From: Ptychodera flava | Lineage: Eukaryota; Hemichordata; Enteropneusta; Ptychoderidae | DNA: 64,000 nt | NCBI RefSeq assembly: GCF_041260155.1 | Contig: NC_091933.1 | Location: forward strand, 4,269,501-4,333,500 | Direction: 5' to 3' | Shown here: one piece after another, positions 1 to 42,899 of the stretch | Numbering within the stretch: position 1 is the stretch's first letter | Layout of the letters: each line of letters begins with the position of its first letter | Notes under the pieces: generated by a model | The model's database searches: none | Seen by the model: only the letters and a program-made list of their open reading frames with translations | What the model was told of the DNA's origin: nothing | Position numbers and translations under genes: made by a program

Positions 1-324
1 TCAATGGAATCAATGCTTAAATACAAGATACAGCTGCTGTAATGCACCCTAAAGCAAAATGTAGTTATAGAGATACTGCAATCACCAGCATGTAACTGTT
101 TCACCCCCATGGTTTGGCCTAAACCCATCTTATCCATGACAAGAATGGACTTTCTCATAAAAATTGAGCCAAAGGACAGGCATTCCTCTTCTTTATCAGT
201 TCAATAAATTTTATTGTCTTAAATTTCATCTTCAATGTGTGTAACATAGTCCAATTTTCATTACATTGTTAATTAAAATGAAAAAGCAGAAAACTAAAAA
301 GTTTGCGAGTACCAGTTCAAACAA

Positions 325-370
325 ACATACATACATACATACATACATACATACATACATACATACATAC
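325..370. repeat. (ATAC)n microsatellite
   Basis: About eleven uninterrupted CATA/ATAC tetranucleotide units. Confidence 0.97.
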
Positions 371-3300
371 AAACAACATTCAACTTCTAAAATGCAGGAT
401 AAAATTTTCTTCTATCAAGTCATTTTGAAGGTAATTACAGTTACACTATTGGACAATAAAAAATCAAAATGATAATCAATGGCATCGGCACTGTGAACTG
501 GCTCTAGAGGGCGCTGTGAATCCAAATGTTTCCTTGGTCATAGAACAGTAAAGAGACACACTATCAAGTTACCCTGCAGGATACAAAGTGAATGGGATCT
601 CTGAAGTATTTGGAAAAAAGTGGTCAGAGGAAGACATAGTATGACATGGTGTATTGTGTAAGAAAGATGACTAGCAATATCTGCATGAATTTCTACTGGT
701 TCAATTCTAAGGAATTTAATTCTAAGGCATTAAACCATCACCATAGCTCTACACGAATCTAAAATTGTGTTAGAATATTTTTTGTTAATGAGACTTTGAG
801 ATGGAAACTACACTACAGTGTGGTAAGAGAAAAAAGACAAAATTTTTGCCTACGAATCACTATAAATATTGAAGGTTTTATCAGGGAAAGAAAACTACTT
901 TCTCCTTTGAATGTTAAACTCTATTTCAGGGAATAAAAGGAGCATAAAAGCATCTTATACAAAGGGAAACGACTGTTTATTGAAGCCATAGGTTGAAATC
1001 ATGTCCTGATGAGCAAAAGGTCAATATCCACCAACATTCACACTGTAAGCTTGATTGACATACCTGGCAGATACGCTGAGTCATGCTGTATCTGCTGGCA
1101 CAGAAAGATGAAGTCAAAAGAAGTTGAATGTATGGCTCATCCTTGTCACCTGTAGTAAACATTGCTTGTGGGTACTGGGAAATGATACACACATTTCTAC
1201 CTAAAGCTCCATTAGCTGTGACTTTTGATGTTTTTTCCAGTATATTCATGTTTGTGGAATACACATTTTCTTTTCATTCTCTCAAAATCATGCCTGAAAT
1301 ACCCAGCATTCAACTTGTCAATAAAGCCTGTATGTGTATTGTGCCCAATGTTATTGTTGACAACTTGACTAGAAAACGTGTCAATAATAACAGCACATAT
1401 TGTATACCATGTTTACTGTAAGGAGAAGAAGAAAATGTACCGGTTCTCTGAAACAAAATAATGAAAACTTCCAACACCAGTTACAGCTACTGTTCTTATG
1501 ATTATTAGGAACCAGATCAGAATGAATGTTGGATGGTTTGGAACAGCTTGGTTGGCTCATTACTTGAGAACTGACTTTCCAGAGCAAAGTCAGGATAACA
1601 ATTACAAAGCTTCTGAAGCTAATCTGAATAAATAAATAAAACAGGTACAAATGTTTCTAATGAAATTACAAATCTAAATGGTGACACCAACTATTGATCT
1701 ATGGGGCAGTCTCTGATATCATGACAGCAGTTATTTACTCAACACAGCTTATTCTGGAACATCAAAATATTCACACAGCTACAGACTGACAAATTTTACA
1801 CACAAGATATAAAACATTGACGCAATATTTACAACACTTACATTACATGCAAGAATATAATACACAACATTCATCATTTTAAATACAATAGCCTTGGATT
1901 TATAAATTACTTAGCACCTATGCGGTGGCCTAGAATTGACTACTTCATTCACAGTGAAATGCATGCTAAAATCACATTTAACCTCATGAGACAAAGGCTG
2001 CTTTCAGAATCAGAATCACAGCTGGATACCATGAACTGCTTTAGTAGCTAGTGGGATATGATTTGGCTTGGAAATGACTTGAGTAAGTGATTCTGGTTCT
2101 GATAACACCATTTTTGCAATGCATAAATAAACTGATTGATTAGAATGGTTAAAACCTTTGATTACAACTGTGCTCTGATTACTAACCCACTGACATACTA
2201 TTTCATCATAAAATTATTATCTATAACAAGGGGTGGTAGTCTTTCCCATGATAACGTACATAATTTTCTTGATTGGAAGACATTCCTTGCCAAAGGAACT
2301 GTAGGATATTACAATGCCTATTCCCCCTCTTGCCCTGTGACTGTGAATTACATGCAGTAAGCTTAAAGTCTTCAATTTACAATATTTTCAATACTATTTA
2401 CTGATTTTATCTAAATGTGTTCATGCGTGCTGTTACATATTGCTATTTGATAAACCACTTGATTGATAAACATTTTCTTTGTCATGAAATGTCTCTAATT
2501 CCAACCACTGTGAGTTGAATACTGGATGGAAAGTACACAAGACAGACTCTGTATATCCCAGATAACCATGTTGAAGTCCAAAACATGCCATTCACAGCCA
2601 TGGTGTAAATTGACATCTTCCGTGATAGAGGGCCAATGTCCAGATAATCACTCTATGCTGTATGTTACTGTATTTTCATTCCTCTAATACAAATACAGAT
2701 CACAGCGTAAGACAGAAAACTCAACTTAACTGAGTATGACAGCTCAATCAGTTTGCATGCTACAATTTTAGAAAATTTGTTTCATGATGGCAAATACAGA
2801 AGAATTTCTCATCATACAAGGAACATTGGTCTGTCAGTGAGCTAGAACATCTAGTAAAATGTTGCAAACATTTATCAAAGGCACATAGTCACTATCTTTG
2901 GGACAAAGTCATTATCTTTTGGACAAATTCATTATTGTTAAGACGAAGGCATTATTCATGTGTTTCACACTGTTTTTCTCACTGAAACACGACAAATTGT
3001 CAATTGTCAGATATCTACTCCCTCCCTGCTTGTAACAATAAATGCCAAATTTATGGTACATAACAGAAATTATATGATCAGCCTATTGACATTCTATGTA
3101 TTCACAAAAAGTGTGAGCAGAGCTTCAGTAAGCCGAACAACATAAATCATTTCTCAAATGAAAATAAAACTAACCAAAATAATTTGAAATAATAGTGACT
3201 TTGTCTACTTGGAAAGTGTGGATATTTATCAATTCTTGGATGCATTTCTTCTCAGAACTCTAACTGTGCAATGGATAAAAACAAACTTGAGTTTTTATAT

Positions 3301-3642
3301 AAATTATCATCATTTTCAATGAAGACCTATAAAATTTGTATCTGTAACAGCACACATGACAAACAAACAGAATCTAAAACACAACTTTTTCTACTAGAAC
3401 ATGTGTCGGAGCTAAAATAAAGAACATTTACAGATATTGCCTTCCTTTGCTCATGACTTAATTTTATAATACTGATTTCAAATGCAGAGTTGAAATGTAA
3501 ATGGGAAATCACAAACCTCTCTTTTTAAAACTTATTGAATCGTTAAAAGTCTGCAAAAAACAAATGCTCAATAAAAATATCCAGGATACCAAAATAAGAA
3601 TTGTGAAGTGCTTAGAAAAGTTCGTAATTAAGGACAAAACTT

Positions 3643-3732
3643 TGTCTCTCTGTATCTCTCACTCTATGTCTCTCTCTCTCCACACACACAAACGTGCGCG
3701 CGCAAACACGCACACACACACACACACATCTC
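3643..3732. repeat. Compound (TC)n-(CA)n microsatellite
   Basis: Imperfect TCTC run grading into CACA runs interrupted by GCGCGCGC. Confidence 0.95.
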
Positions 3733-4105
3733 TTACATGACTAAGTTTTTTCAAGTTTTGTAAAGATGAATGTAAAGGAACGGTAAGCATATTAGCAAAT
3801 GTCTGTTGCAAACCATTCTGGGCACACTCCATCTTGAAGAATGAAAGTTACATACATCCAATGCGCACAATTCTGACATGTAAGGTTATTCACATATAGC
3901 TTTTAAAGTCATGCAGGAAATAAAGAGATTTACTTTGAAATCTTTTGAAATTTGTTTTTATCATCTACTTCAGTCACTTGTGAAGACTTCACTGATGTGT
4001 TTGGTTTGCTCATTCTCTGAAATTGTTCAACATTCATACACAGAGCAACACGTGACCCATCCCTTGGCACATTTACAGATCTGAGGGTAATTTTCCTTGG
4101 CATGT

Positions 4106-35297
<31,192 letters not shown>

Positions 35298-35450
35298 TTT
35301 TGACACGAAACGCGAAGGAGAGATTCTGTGCACTTAAAAAAATGGCTCTTTACGTAAAAATGAAATAGTGACACTACTTCACGTAGGTCGCCATTTTTGC
35401 TTACTGGAGCAAAGAACTAACAAAATGGTTGGTTTATTCCATTGCGCCGT
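35298..35450 (-). promoter_or_regulatory. RNF123: RNF123 5' UTR / promoter region
   Basis: Sequence immediately upstream of the RNF123 ATG. It contains a CGCCATTTTTGC motif resembling a YY1 site. No TATA box is evident. The transcription start is not resolved. Confidence 0.45.
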
Positions 35451-38168
35451 AGGGCCGTAATTGGTCATCGGGGGGCGTTTCCTAGTCTACCACGCGATTG
35501 TGCAAACCTTGGCAAAGCTTGTTCAAAGCTCAGACGAAGCTTCACGCCCAAGCTTCGAATACCAATTTGCGTACCAAGATTATTTGAAGATTCTTGATGT
35601 TAACCTTCAGCCAAGGTTTGCCTATTTGTTGAAGCTTTGATGAACCAACCTTCGGGAAAGCTTTACTGCCGAGCTTTGTTGAATCTTTGACCTCCTGACC
35701 TTTGTCGAAGCTTCAACATACCACCTCTTTCGAAGCTTCCTCTTTCTGACCTTTGTTAAATCTTCAAACTACCTACCTTTACTGCAGCTTTGATTTCCTG
35801 ATCTTGTTCGAAGCTTCATCGTATCAACCATTGTTGAAGCTTCGACCTTCCGACCTTCAATGAACCATTGACCTTCTGACCTTTGACCAATGTTGTCATA
35901 TGCAACCCTTCTCAAAGCTTTGTGCTGCCAATATTATCTGAATGTTTATTCCTTTTGAGGTACAGTAGTGGTAACTTTTGATGATTTTTACAGTAATTTT
36001 GTACTAACTTGTTACAGTTGCACTTTCTTGTTCTGTAGATGATACATCATGATGAAATGCCCAGTGCTTGGCTTTTCAACATAACCTACAGGTACAGTGT
36101 ATATAGCTTACAATATCGTTGACAACTAGAGTGAAATTCAATCCTCAACAATAGCAAAGCACAATACATTTATGCAAGTTCTGTTCAAAATTTAATATCC
36201 GTAATTTTGACAATTCATGCTGTATATGGTAGAACTAGAAAATCTCATTGTAAGGCAGAAGAAAATTACTGTATAAATCATCAAAATTTAAGGTTACATC
36301 TGCTGTTATTTATCTCAGGTAAGTATTATGAAATGTGAGTGATTGCTGTAAGTGTATTTTCCCAAAGTTTTATTTTAATTTCTCTTTTCTTTCCTTCTGA
36401 AATACTCAATAAGTCTTCTTCACACTGGTCTTCTGTTAACGGTGTTTGCCAATGTGTGTTTTACATTTGCTTTGTTAAAGAATCACAAGGACCAGTTTGA
36501 TGATTTTTTTATTTTTTTTTTGTTTTGAATGCCAGTTATAAGTTCTTGTTTAACTCCTGGAAACATATTGAAACAATTGCTTAGCTCGTCAACACAGGGT
36601 CAATACATGAATTTGTAAACTACACAGTTATTGTTTGCATTTTAACCCTTATCCACCAGTGTTCACTTAATTTGTCAACACTAATATCGCAGTCTGTCAA
36701 TGTACAGGCTGAATTTACAAATTGATACTGTGTAACTCAGCATGGCTTAGGGAGTAGAAAAAGAAACTGCAGTTGACATTAAGGACAAAAATAGTGAAAA
36801 ATCATTGAAAATTACAGCGCCATACCAGCCAGTTACATCAAATTGCCTTTTTGTCACACCAATTAATCATTGTCTTTTCAAGTGATTGTAAGCCCTTGTA
36901 TATCATCATGTACACAACATATTTTTAATGAAAATATATTTTAATATATTCCTTTAAATAAACTTGAACAACAAAAGGCAGCATATTAAATGACACAACA
37001 TACTACACTGACTTGATAATTAATTACCTATCTCTCTAATTACAATGCAATGTTAATTATACTTTCATTGTCTGTAGTATAGGTACAGAATTACATGTCA
37101 TTTGATAAATATTGGCAATAAGTGTCAGCAAGTCTACTGTTCAGCTGAAATCACTAAATTTTCCTGAGATTTAGATTTTCTCAGTCTTTATATTCCCGCT
37201 CAAATTTAAGATAGGAGCATTTTCTGTTTTGGGCACATTTAATTTCTAGGGTTAGAGACGACTACCAACTACAAAATTACCAAGAGCTGTTTCAATGAGA
37301 GGCAGCTAGGTTATCATGGTTGTCTGGAAGCACTAGGAGTAATTGTACAAACTTGTGATGTTGCAATAAACTCTCCTGCAAATGTGTCATAAAGTGAAAA
37401 TCAGGAAATTCAGTGTTCATGGGATTGTTAAAAGTGTACTTTTCACGCATGCTTCACGACAGCTACACTTTGGTTTCACAAACTTTTTGCAGATGTTGTC
37501 TCAGGCTTTAAAGCTGTGGATCCGGGGTGGTATATGCCATCACTGTGGTACATATGTGTTGCTCTAAATCTCTGGTACAGTTCTGATCCCCATAGTTTTG
37601 TAGTGTGTAATTTGATACAGCATGGCAGACATGTGGTTGCAAAACCCTTTCAAGGCTGTACATGGCAGTGATTTTCCTTCACTGGCTAGTTATTCAGATA
37701 AGTGATCTACAAAAGACAAGCAAAGTAATTCTATTAATGACAATTTGCCAGTATTTTTACATTGCATCACATACATTGTCATGTAAAACCAAATTTAAAA
37801 TTCTGTCTGCACTTTGTCAATACAGATTTTTGAGATTGTGTTTCAGTGATTGTTATTGTTTGACAATTGAATTTACAGCTGAACATGAATTCATTTACTG
37901 ATATGCCACACACTATGTGAACAACGTGATTTGGAATCCTGACATATTGACTGCATTGATGAGGAGAGCAAAAAAATAATAAAAACTTTTCAAAATGTTA
38001 ACTTCACCCTCTAGCCATACATTTCTCAAGATCTGTTCAAGATAAATTGACTTGTTCTTGTATGTTATTTATTTCTTTTAATGTTTATGGAAGGCAGACC
38101 TTTCTGATTCATGAGTGGAAATTTATATATTTACTAGATCACTGGTCATAAATGGAAAATCAATGCAT

Positions 38169-40083
38169 CAGGGAAAGACACTAAGGGTTGTCCGATTGCC
38201 CGGGGCAAGTGAAAGTCGCGTTCGGGCAAGTGAACCTCCGATGCCACTTGCCCGACGGGACAAGTGAAAAAAATAATTACCTAGAAATCTAATGCACGAG
38301 AGCGATTTTCTGGTGAGGGAACACGGACTTAAACAACAAAAATAATCATATTATGTCATTGTGAACATTTCCATAAGATTTTTCATAAAATTGCATGAAG
38401 AGTTGACGAAAAGAATCATATATATAATAATCGCTGTCAATAAAATCCAGTTCAAACAATACACCGGTACCCGTAAATTACCGTACGCTGATTTTGCATA
38501 TGAAAAAGCTGTTCAGCTGGTGGAACGTACGTTCACCAAAGTTCATTGCATTGACTGTGAAGTTACGGTGTCTCACAATGTGTCGATATGGTAAAAAAGA
38601 GAAACACACAGCGGTTTTTGTGCTTTGTATGAACTTTTATAATAATGTAAAAATAAAGTCCAGTGGTTAAAAATCACCACATAAAATTGGACTTTTACTA
38701 AAACGTACTCTTCAATGTTAACTTGTTGAGGGACAGTGAGTGGCAAGACCGCATGCAATGAAGTCATGAGCAATATTTGGTGTCAACGGTCAAGTCTTTG
38801 AATTTTCAACAAACACTGACTTAATTTTCAGGTCAATAAGCCAAAAGTTACTTGTCCGTGGCGACCAACCTCTCTGTTTGTGAATTTTCCCATTCTAAAA
38901 TGACTGTCAAGAAGCAATTGGAGCGAGTTTGACATCGAGAAATTCAGCTTTTACACACATTGAAAAACACCGACGCCTTAGGTTGTTGGTTTTAATTCTA
39001 TTTAGTCTGCGCATGAGCAATAATAAGACCACCTAGGTTATTAGAAAAACATAGGATACTGGTGTAGTGCAATGGCAATTCAAACTTTATAGGGCTGGTG
39101 TATGATATAAGCGCAGTAAAAAGATGACAAAGAAGTACATTATTTTTCAGAAGCTTCAAAACATTCCTTTATAGCTACAGATTTTTTCTTTCTGTATAGA
39201 TAAGTTAAAACTTTTAAAAGCAAAAAGACCTTGAAGGTACAATTGAAATGGCTGTTATTATTTGTACATTAAGCCCCAAGAAAGTAAACATACAAACATA
39301 TGAACTGTTAGAATTTTTTTATGAATATGAAAGCCCCACTAGCTGTAAATCTTGAAATTTGTTGACCTAAAAAGGCTTCCTATTTTCTCTGGTTTTCTTT
39401 AAATTCTACCCATTTACAGGATAAGCTTATAGTCTTTTACTGCTTTACAAAACATTCTTTAGTGAAAAATTGGACAAGTAAATTTACATTTTAACCGTTA
39501 TTATGATTTCCCACCATACTAAAAAGAAAACAAAGCATGTCCCAGTTGAAAACATTCAACACTATGCATTACATTCAACTACTCTGTTGTTTCCGTGAAT
39601 ATTCAAATGCATATATGCACGGTGTACACTGGTTTTGCTATATTTGCATGGGGTGCCATTTTACATTTGGGCACATATTTATTATTTTTCTTGTTCAAAT
39701 TGCACATGCAGTCTCACTGGGCAGTTAACAATACTTGTATTCCAACCCCTGAAAGAGCAAATTCCAAAAAACTTGTTTTAGTTCAGAAGTAAAATCACAT
39801 AAAGAATGCTAAAAGATACAGGTAATGGGGCTTTAGTAATTAATGGAATATAATGAGCCATCCAGCACGCTTAGAAGTGTGAAGAGAACCCTATGAGAAT
39901 GTCTGACATTTTCTCATGATAACATAATTTTCAAAATAAAGTGAGTGAAATAAAAAACCAATGTTTTAGCTTTTTTCAAACATGTAAATTATACTGGGCA
40001 AGTGGTTTTCCAATTCGGGCAAGTGAACTGAACCCCCCACTTGCCCGAAGGGCAAGTGGATAAAAAATAAGTGTCTTTCCCTG
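38169..40083. mobile_element. 1.9-kb TIR transposon with 5-bp target duplication, nested
   Basis: The ends read CAGGGAAAGACACT (38169-38182) and its inverse (40070-40083), flanked by TGCAT direct repeats (38164-38168 and 40084-40088). Both subterminal regions carry CACTTGCCC / GGGCAAGTG repeats in both orientations. The 5-bp duplication and CAGGG ends recall some hAT groups, but no transposase is visible. Confidence 0.88.
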
Positions 40084-40251
40084 TGCATACTTTGATCAAG
40101 TTGAGAATTTGATAAAAAACATATTTATAAGTACACCTTGATACATTAATATTACCTTGTACACTTTTGAGAAAACCTAATAAAATGTATTAAATACAAA
40201 AAAAATACTACTGTGAATACAAATAACATACTGAGAGGATTCAATACTTAC

Positions 40252-40333
40252 AGACAGTTTATGAGGAGAGTCATTCTTTTCCATTGACCAATAACAAAAC
40301 ATTTGGCATAACAGCCTCCCTCAAGAACTTTCA
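40252..40333 (-). other. Exon-like segment of unknown gene
   Basis: 82 nt between a very strong acceptor (polypyrimidine, TTTTTTTCAG) and a consensus donor (GTAAGT). One frame is fully open and reads LEGGCYAKCFVIGQWKRMTL; another offers an ATG (MEKNDSPHKLS). I recognise no family, and no partner exon with matching phase was found. Confidence 0.3.
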
Positions 40334-40524
40334 CTGAAAAAAATTGAAAAAAGAAAATCTGTCAATTTCTCTTTTGCACCAATTGGTTGCAAACTTAAAC
40401 TGAGACAGCACTTAGGGACACTGCAAATGCAATGTTGGCAAATAGGAACATCTGTCAGATTGAGACGCTACAACCTGATGAAGACAACACATATTACACA
40501 AAATCACGGTCAGGAGCAGCTGAT

Positions 40525-40597
40525 GGTTTTGCCTGGGTATTTGGGTCGGACGGTAAAACCAAATTTTGCCATCCGATCCAAATAACCAAGCTAAACC
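40525..40597. repeat. Imperfect hairpin repeat
   Basis: 34-bp arms around TTTGGGTCGGACGGTAAAA and ATTTTGCCATCCGATCCAAA match at about 28 of 34 positions around a short loop. Confidence 0.75.
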
Positions 40598-40975
40598 TCG
40601 AGCCACTACTATACTGCAGCTAAGTCAGCGGTCAGGAGTGACCGTGACAAAATCTGGGACTGTAACCGATCGTGTCAGAACATTCAGGGAGACAAAACCA
40701 CTTTGATAGAGGCGTCCTTCTCCGGGGTCCTTCTGCAGATCTGGTGACCATCGCGTCGTGGTGCGATTTTGTCAAACTATCATCGATAAGCCCACTGCTG
40801 ATACTTTAGTTTTGTTGGTCATGATATTTTCCATTATTTTTTCACGAAATTACTCCATTTGTTTAAAGATTAGCCAGGTACAACGTTCATTTTCATTTTT
40901 TCGATGTAAAGTATTCACAGAAGGTAATTTTGAAACATTTTGTCGTCTGCATACATTACGTGGCGCGTGGCAACT

Positions 40976-41166
40976 TACCTTGAAGATCGTGTAAGATCCG
41001 GGAAAACATTCTGGTCTTTTGATAAAATCCTCTCCGGAGCCCTCGCAAAATCTTCAGCAGTCAGATCTCCGTCTCTTCCTACCTCCATGCTTATAGTGAA
41101 GTCCACTATGTTTGCCAGATCGTTTGTCGAAGACTGATTACAAGGACGGTCACGAGAAAACAACAT
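40976..41166 (-). other. CpG-containing open segment ending in a splice donor; candidate first exon
   Basis: The minus-strand frame is open over about 190 nt, with ATG at complement 41085-41087, starting MEVGRDGDLTAEDFARAPER. It ends at TTCAAG followed by GTAAGT in phase 2. Codon use and the donor look gene-like, but no homologue is recognised and it does not join in frame to the segment at 40252-40333. Confidence 0.3.
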
Positions 41167-42689
41167 TCAAATTCCGACCCCTTGTATATAACCTCGTTTT
41201 CATTTCAAGATGGATGATGGTAATGTTGACACTTTTGAGAACGATCGATTCTCGGTCAAGTGCAAGTGAAAATAACGTCAAATTTATAAGGTATGATGTG
41301 ATATTGAACTTTCTGATGAAGCAATTTTTCTACTCAAAAAGCAAAATCGCCTCTAAAATACGCTTTTCAGTGTAGTTTCCGCATTTCTCGGTCGCTTATT
41401 GTTTGCTTATCCCTCAAAGTGTAATACGGACACCCCTCTTTCCACATGGTATATGACCAGCGCTGACAACACACATATCACTGTCTCAGACCAGTGCATG
41501 CAGTGCAGTGTAAAAGTTACGATCACAATTTTATGCGAACAGCACAGCATGACCACTCAGCTGCGGTTTGTCTGTTTCCGGGGCGACATCAGGTATAATG
41601 CAAAAAAAACCCCTAAGACCAGGGAGTGAAGTTGACCCAACATATAACCTTCGGAAACAACCTTCACGCGACATACCTATTAGAAACAACTGTCTGAAGG
41701 TTCAAATCAAATCTTCAACAAATGTCCCCAATGCGAAGCTTTATTTAACCTTCTGAAGGTAACCTTTGTCCAACCTTTCAGAAAACTATGGTTGTCGAAA
41801 GGTTCATTGTAAACATTTGACTAAGGTTCTTAGGCTGAAGCTGTATTTAACCTTGTGAAAGTAACCTTTGTCTTACCTTTCGGAAAACTAAGGTTGTCGA
41901 AAGGTTCATCGTGAACATTTGACGAAGGTTCTGAGGCTGAAGTTGTATTTAACCTTCGAAAATAACCTCATTCAAACTTTGGGCATTTACCTTTGTACAA
42001 GATTGCAATACAACCTTTGACTTGGATTTTTTTGAATCAAAGCTTTGTCTAAGCTTCAGCATGAACGCCAGCACAACCTTGGAGGGAATCGACCTTCAAC
42101 AAAGGTGGTGCACAATCGCGTGTGTAGTTGTCTGCCATGTGACGCGACAAGTACGTGGTACCGTAGAATAACAATGTTGCAAGATATATTATATTGTTGC
42201 ACCTTGCCGAACGTTAAAGCTTTTTTCCTTTGTTCTTGAACAGGAAACAAAAACAAATGCTCGATATAATTCTTGCGTACTGCTTGAATAAAGTGCCTTG
42301 CATTGCTTATTTTGATATATAGCATTCAATTCATACATGAGAAGAATATTTCTTTACAAATGGAACATTAAGTCTATAAATTTTATCTCAGAATTTTGAA
42401 GTCCTACTGAACAATATGAAAAAATAGGGTTCTAACTTCATCAAAACCCTGACCATTTGAGAAAATGATTGAAAATCGACTGTGCACTGCTACATTTTGG
42501 ACGAGGTGAAAGTAGTGATCCCTTTTTCTACTTCCGCCGTCTAAATTACTTCTTAAGCAACAGTATTTAGAATTACCACAGTATTTTTTATCTTGGGAAA
42601 ATTAAAATCCGAGTCGTTTAATCTTATGTAATAATATGAATTGATAATAGACTTCCAATAAAGCTTTTTTAGGCACTTGATGATTCTCA

Positions 42690-42854
42690 CAAACCCGTAA
42701 TTAGGTTGCGCACTAATATTTGTGAATCCTTTAAAGTGATTCGTCGATAGACGGCCATTTTGGATTTTGCTGGGTTCAGATCTGTATGTTATTGGACCTG
42801 TATTTTATTTTCTTCACATCTGTTAAACTGGGGCAATCGTGATTCTTAGAAGCA
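42690..42854 (+). promoter_or_regulatory. GDI 5' UTR / core promoter
   Basis: Lies between the 6.6-kb inverted-end block and the GDI ATG. It contains GGCCATTTTGGATT, a YY1-like motif, about 100 bp upstream of the start. No TATA box is seen at a convincing spacing. Confidence 0.4.
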
Positions 42855-42899
42855 ATGGATGAAGAATATGATGTTATCGTATTGGGCACTGGCCTCAAG
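42855..42899 (+). CDS. GDI: GDI exon 1 (residues 1-15)
   Basis: Encodes [18 protein letters not shown] context GCAATGG. Donor GTTTGT, phase 0, then a 10.3-kb intron. Confidence 0.94.

Larger units (their letters stand above)
1..4105. other. Downstream flank / possible long 3' UTR of RNF123; no gene recognised
   Basis: AT-rich sequence with no exon or family similarity that I can see. Several minus-strand AATAAA motifs occur (for example near 975 and 210), so the RNF123 polyadenylation site cannot be fixed. Around 2885-2955 there is a short degenerate repeat of the form GGACAAAnTCATTATC. Open frames here, such as 977-1264 minus, carry no recognisable domain. Confidence 0.6.
35487..42127. mobile_element. 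6.6-kb block with inverted ends between the two genes
   Basis: The left end CTACCACGCGATTGTGCA (35487-35504) is inverted at the right end as TGCACAATCGCGTGTGTAG (42109-42127). Both ends lead into arrays of AAGCTTCRACCTT / AACCTTTGNC-type short repeats, at 35505-35925 and in mirror orientation at 41640-42100. A clean target duplication was not identified. No transposase frame was recognised, so the class is unknown. It contains the element 38169-40083. Confidence 0.65.

Noticed and set aside
977..1264. 95-codon minus-strand frame downstream of RNF123
   Set aside because: No family similarity, no supporting splice or start context; treated as non-coding.
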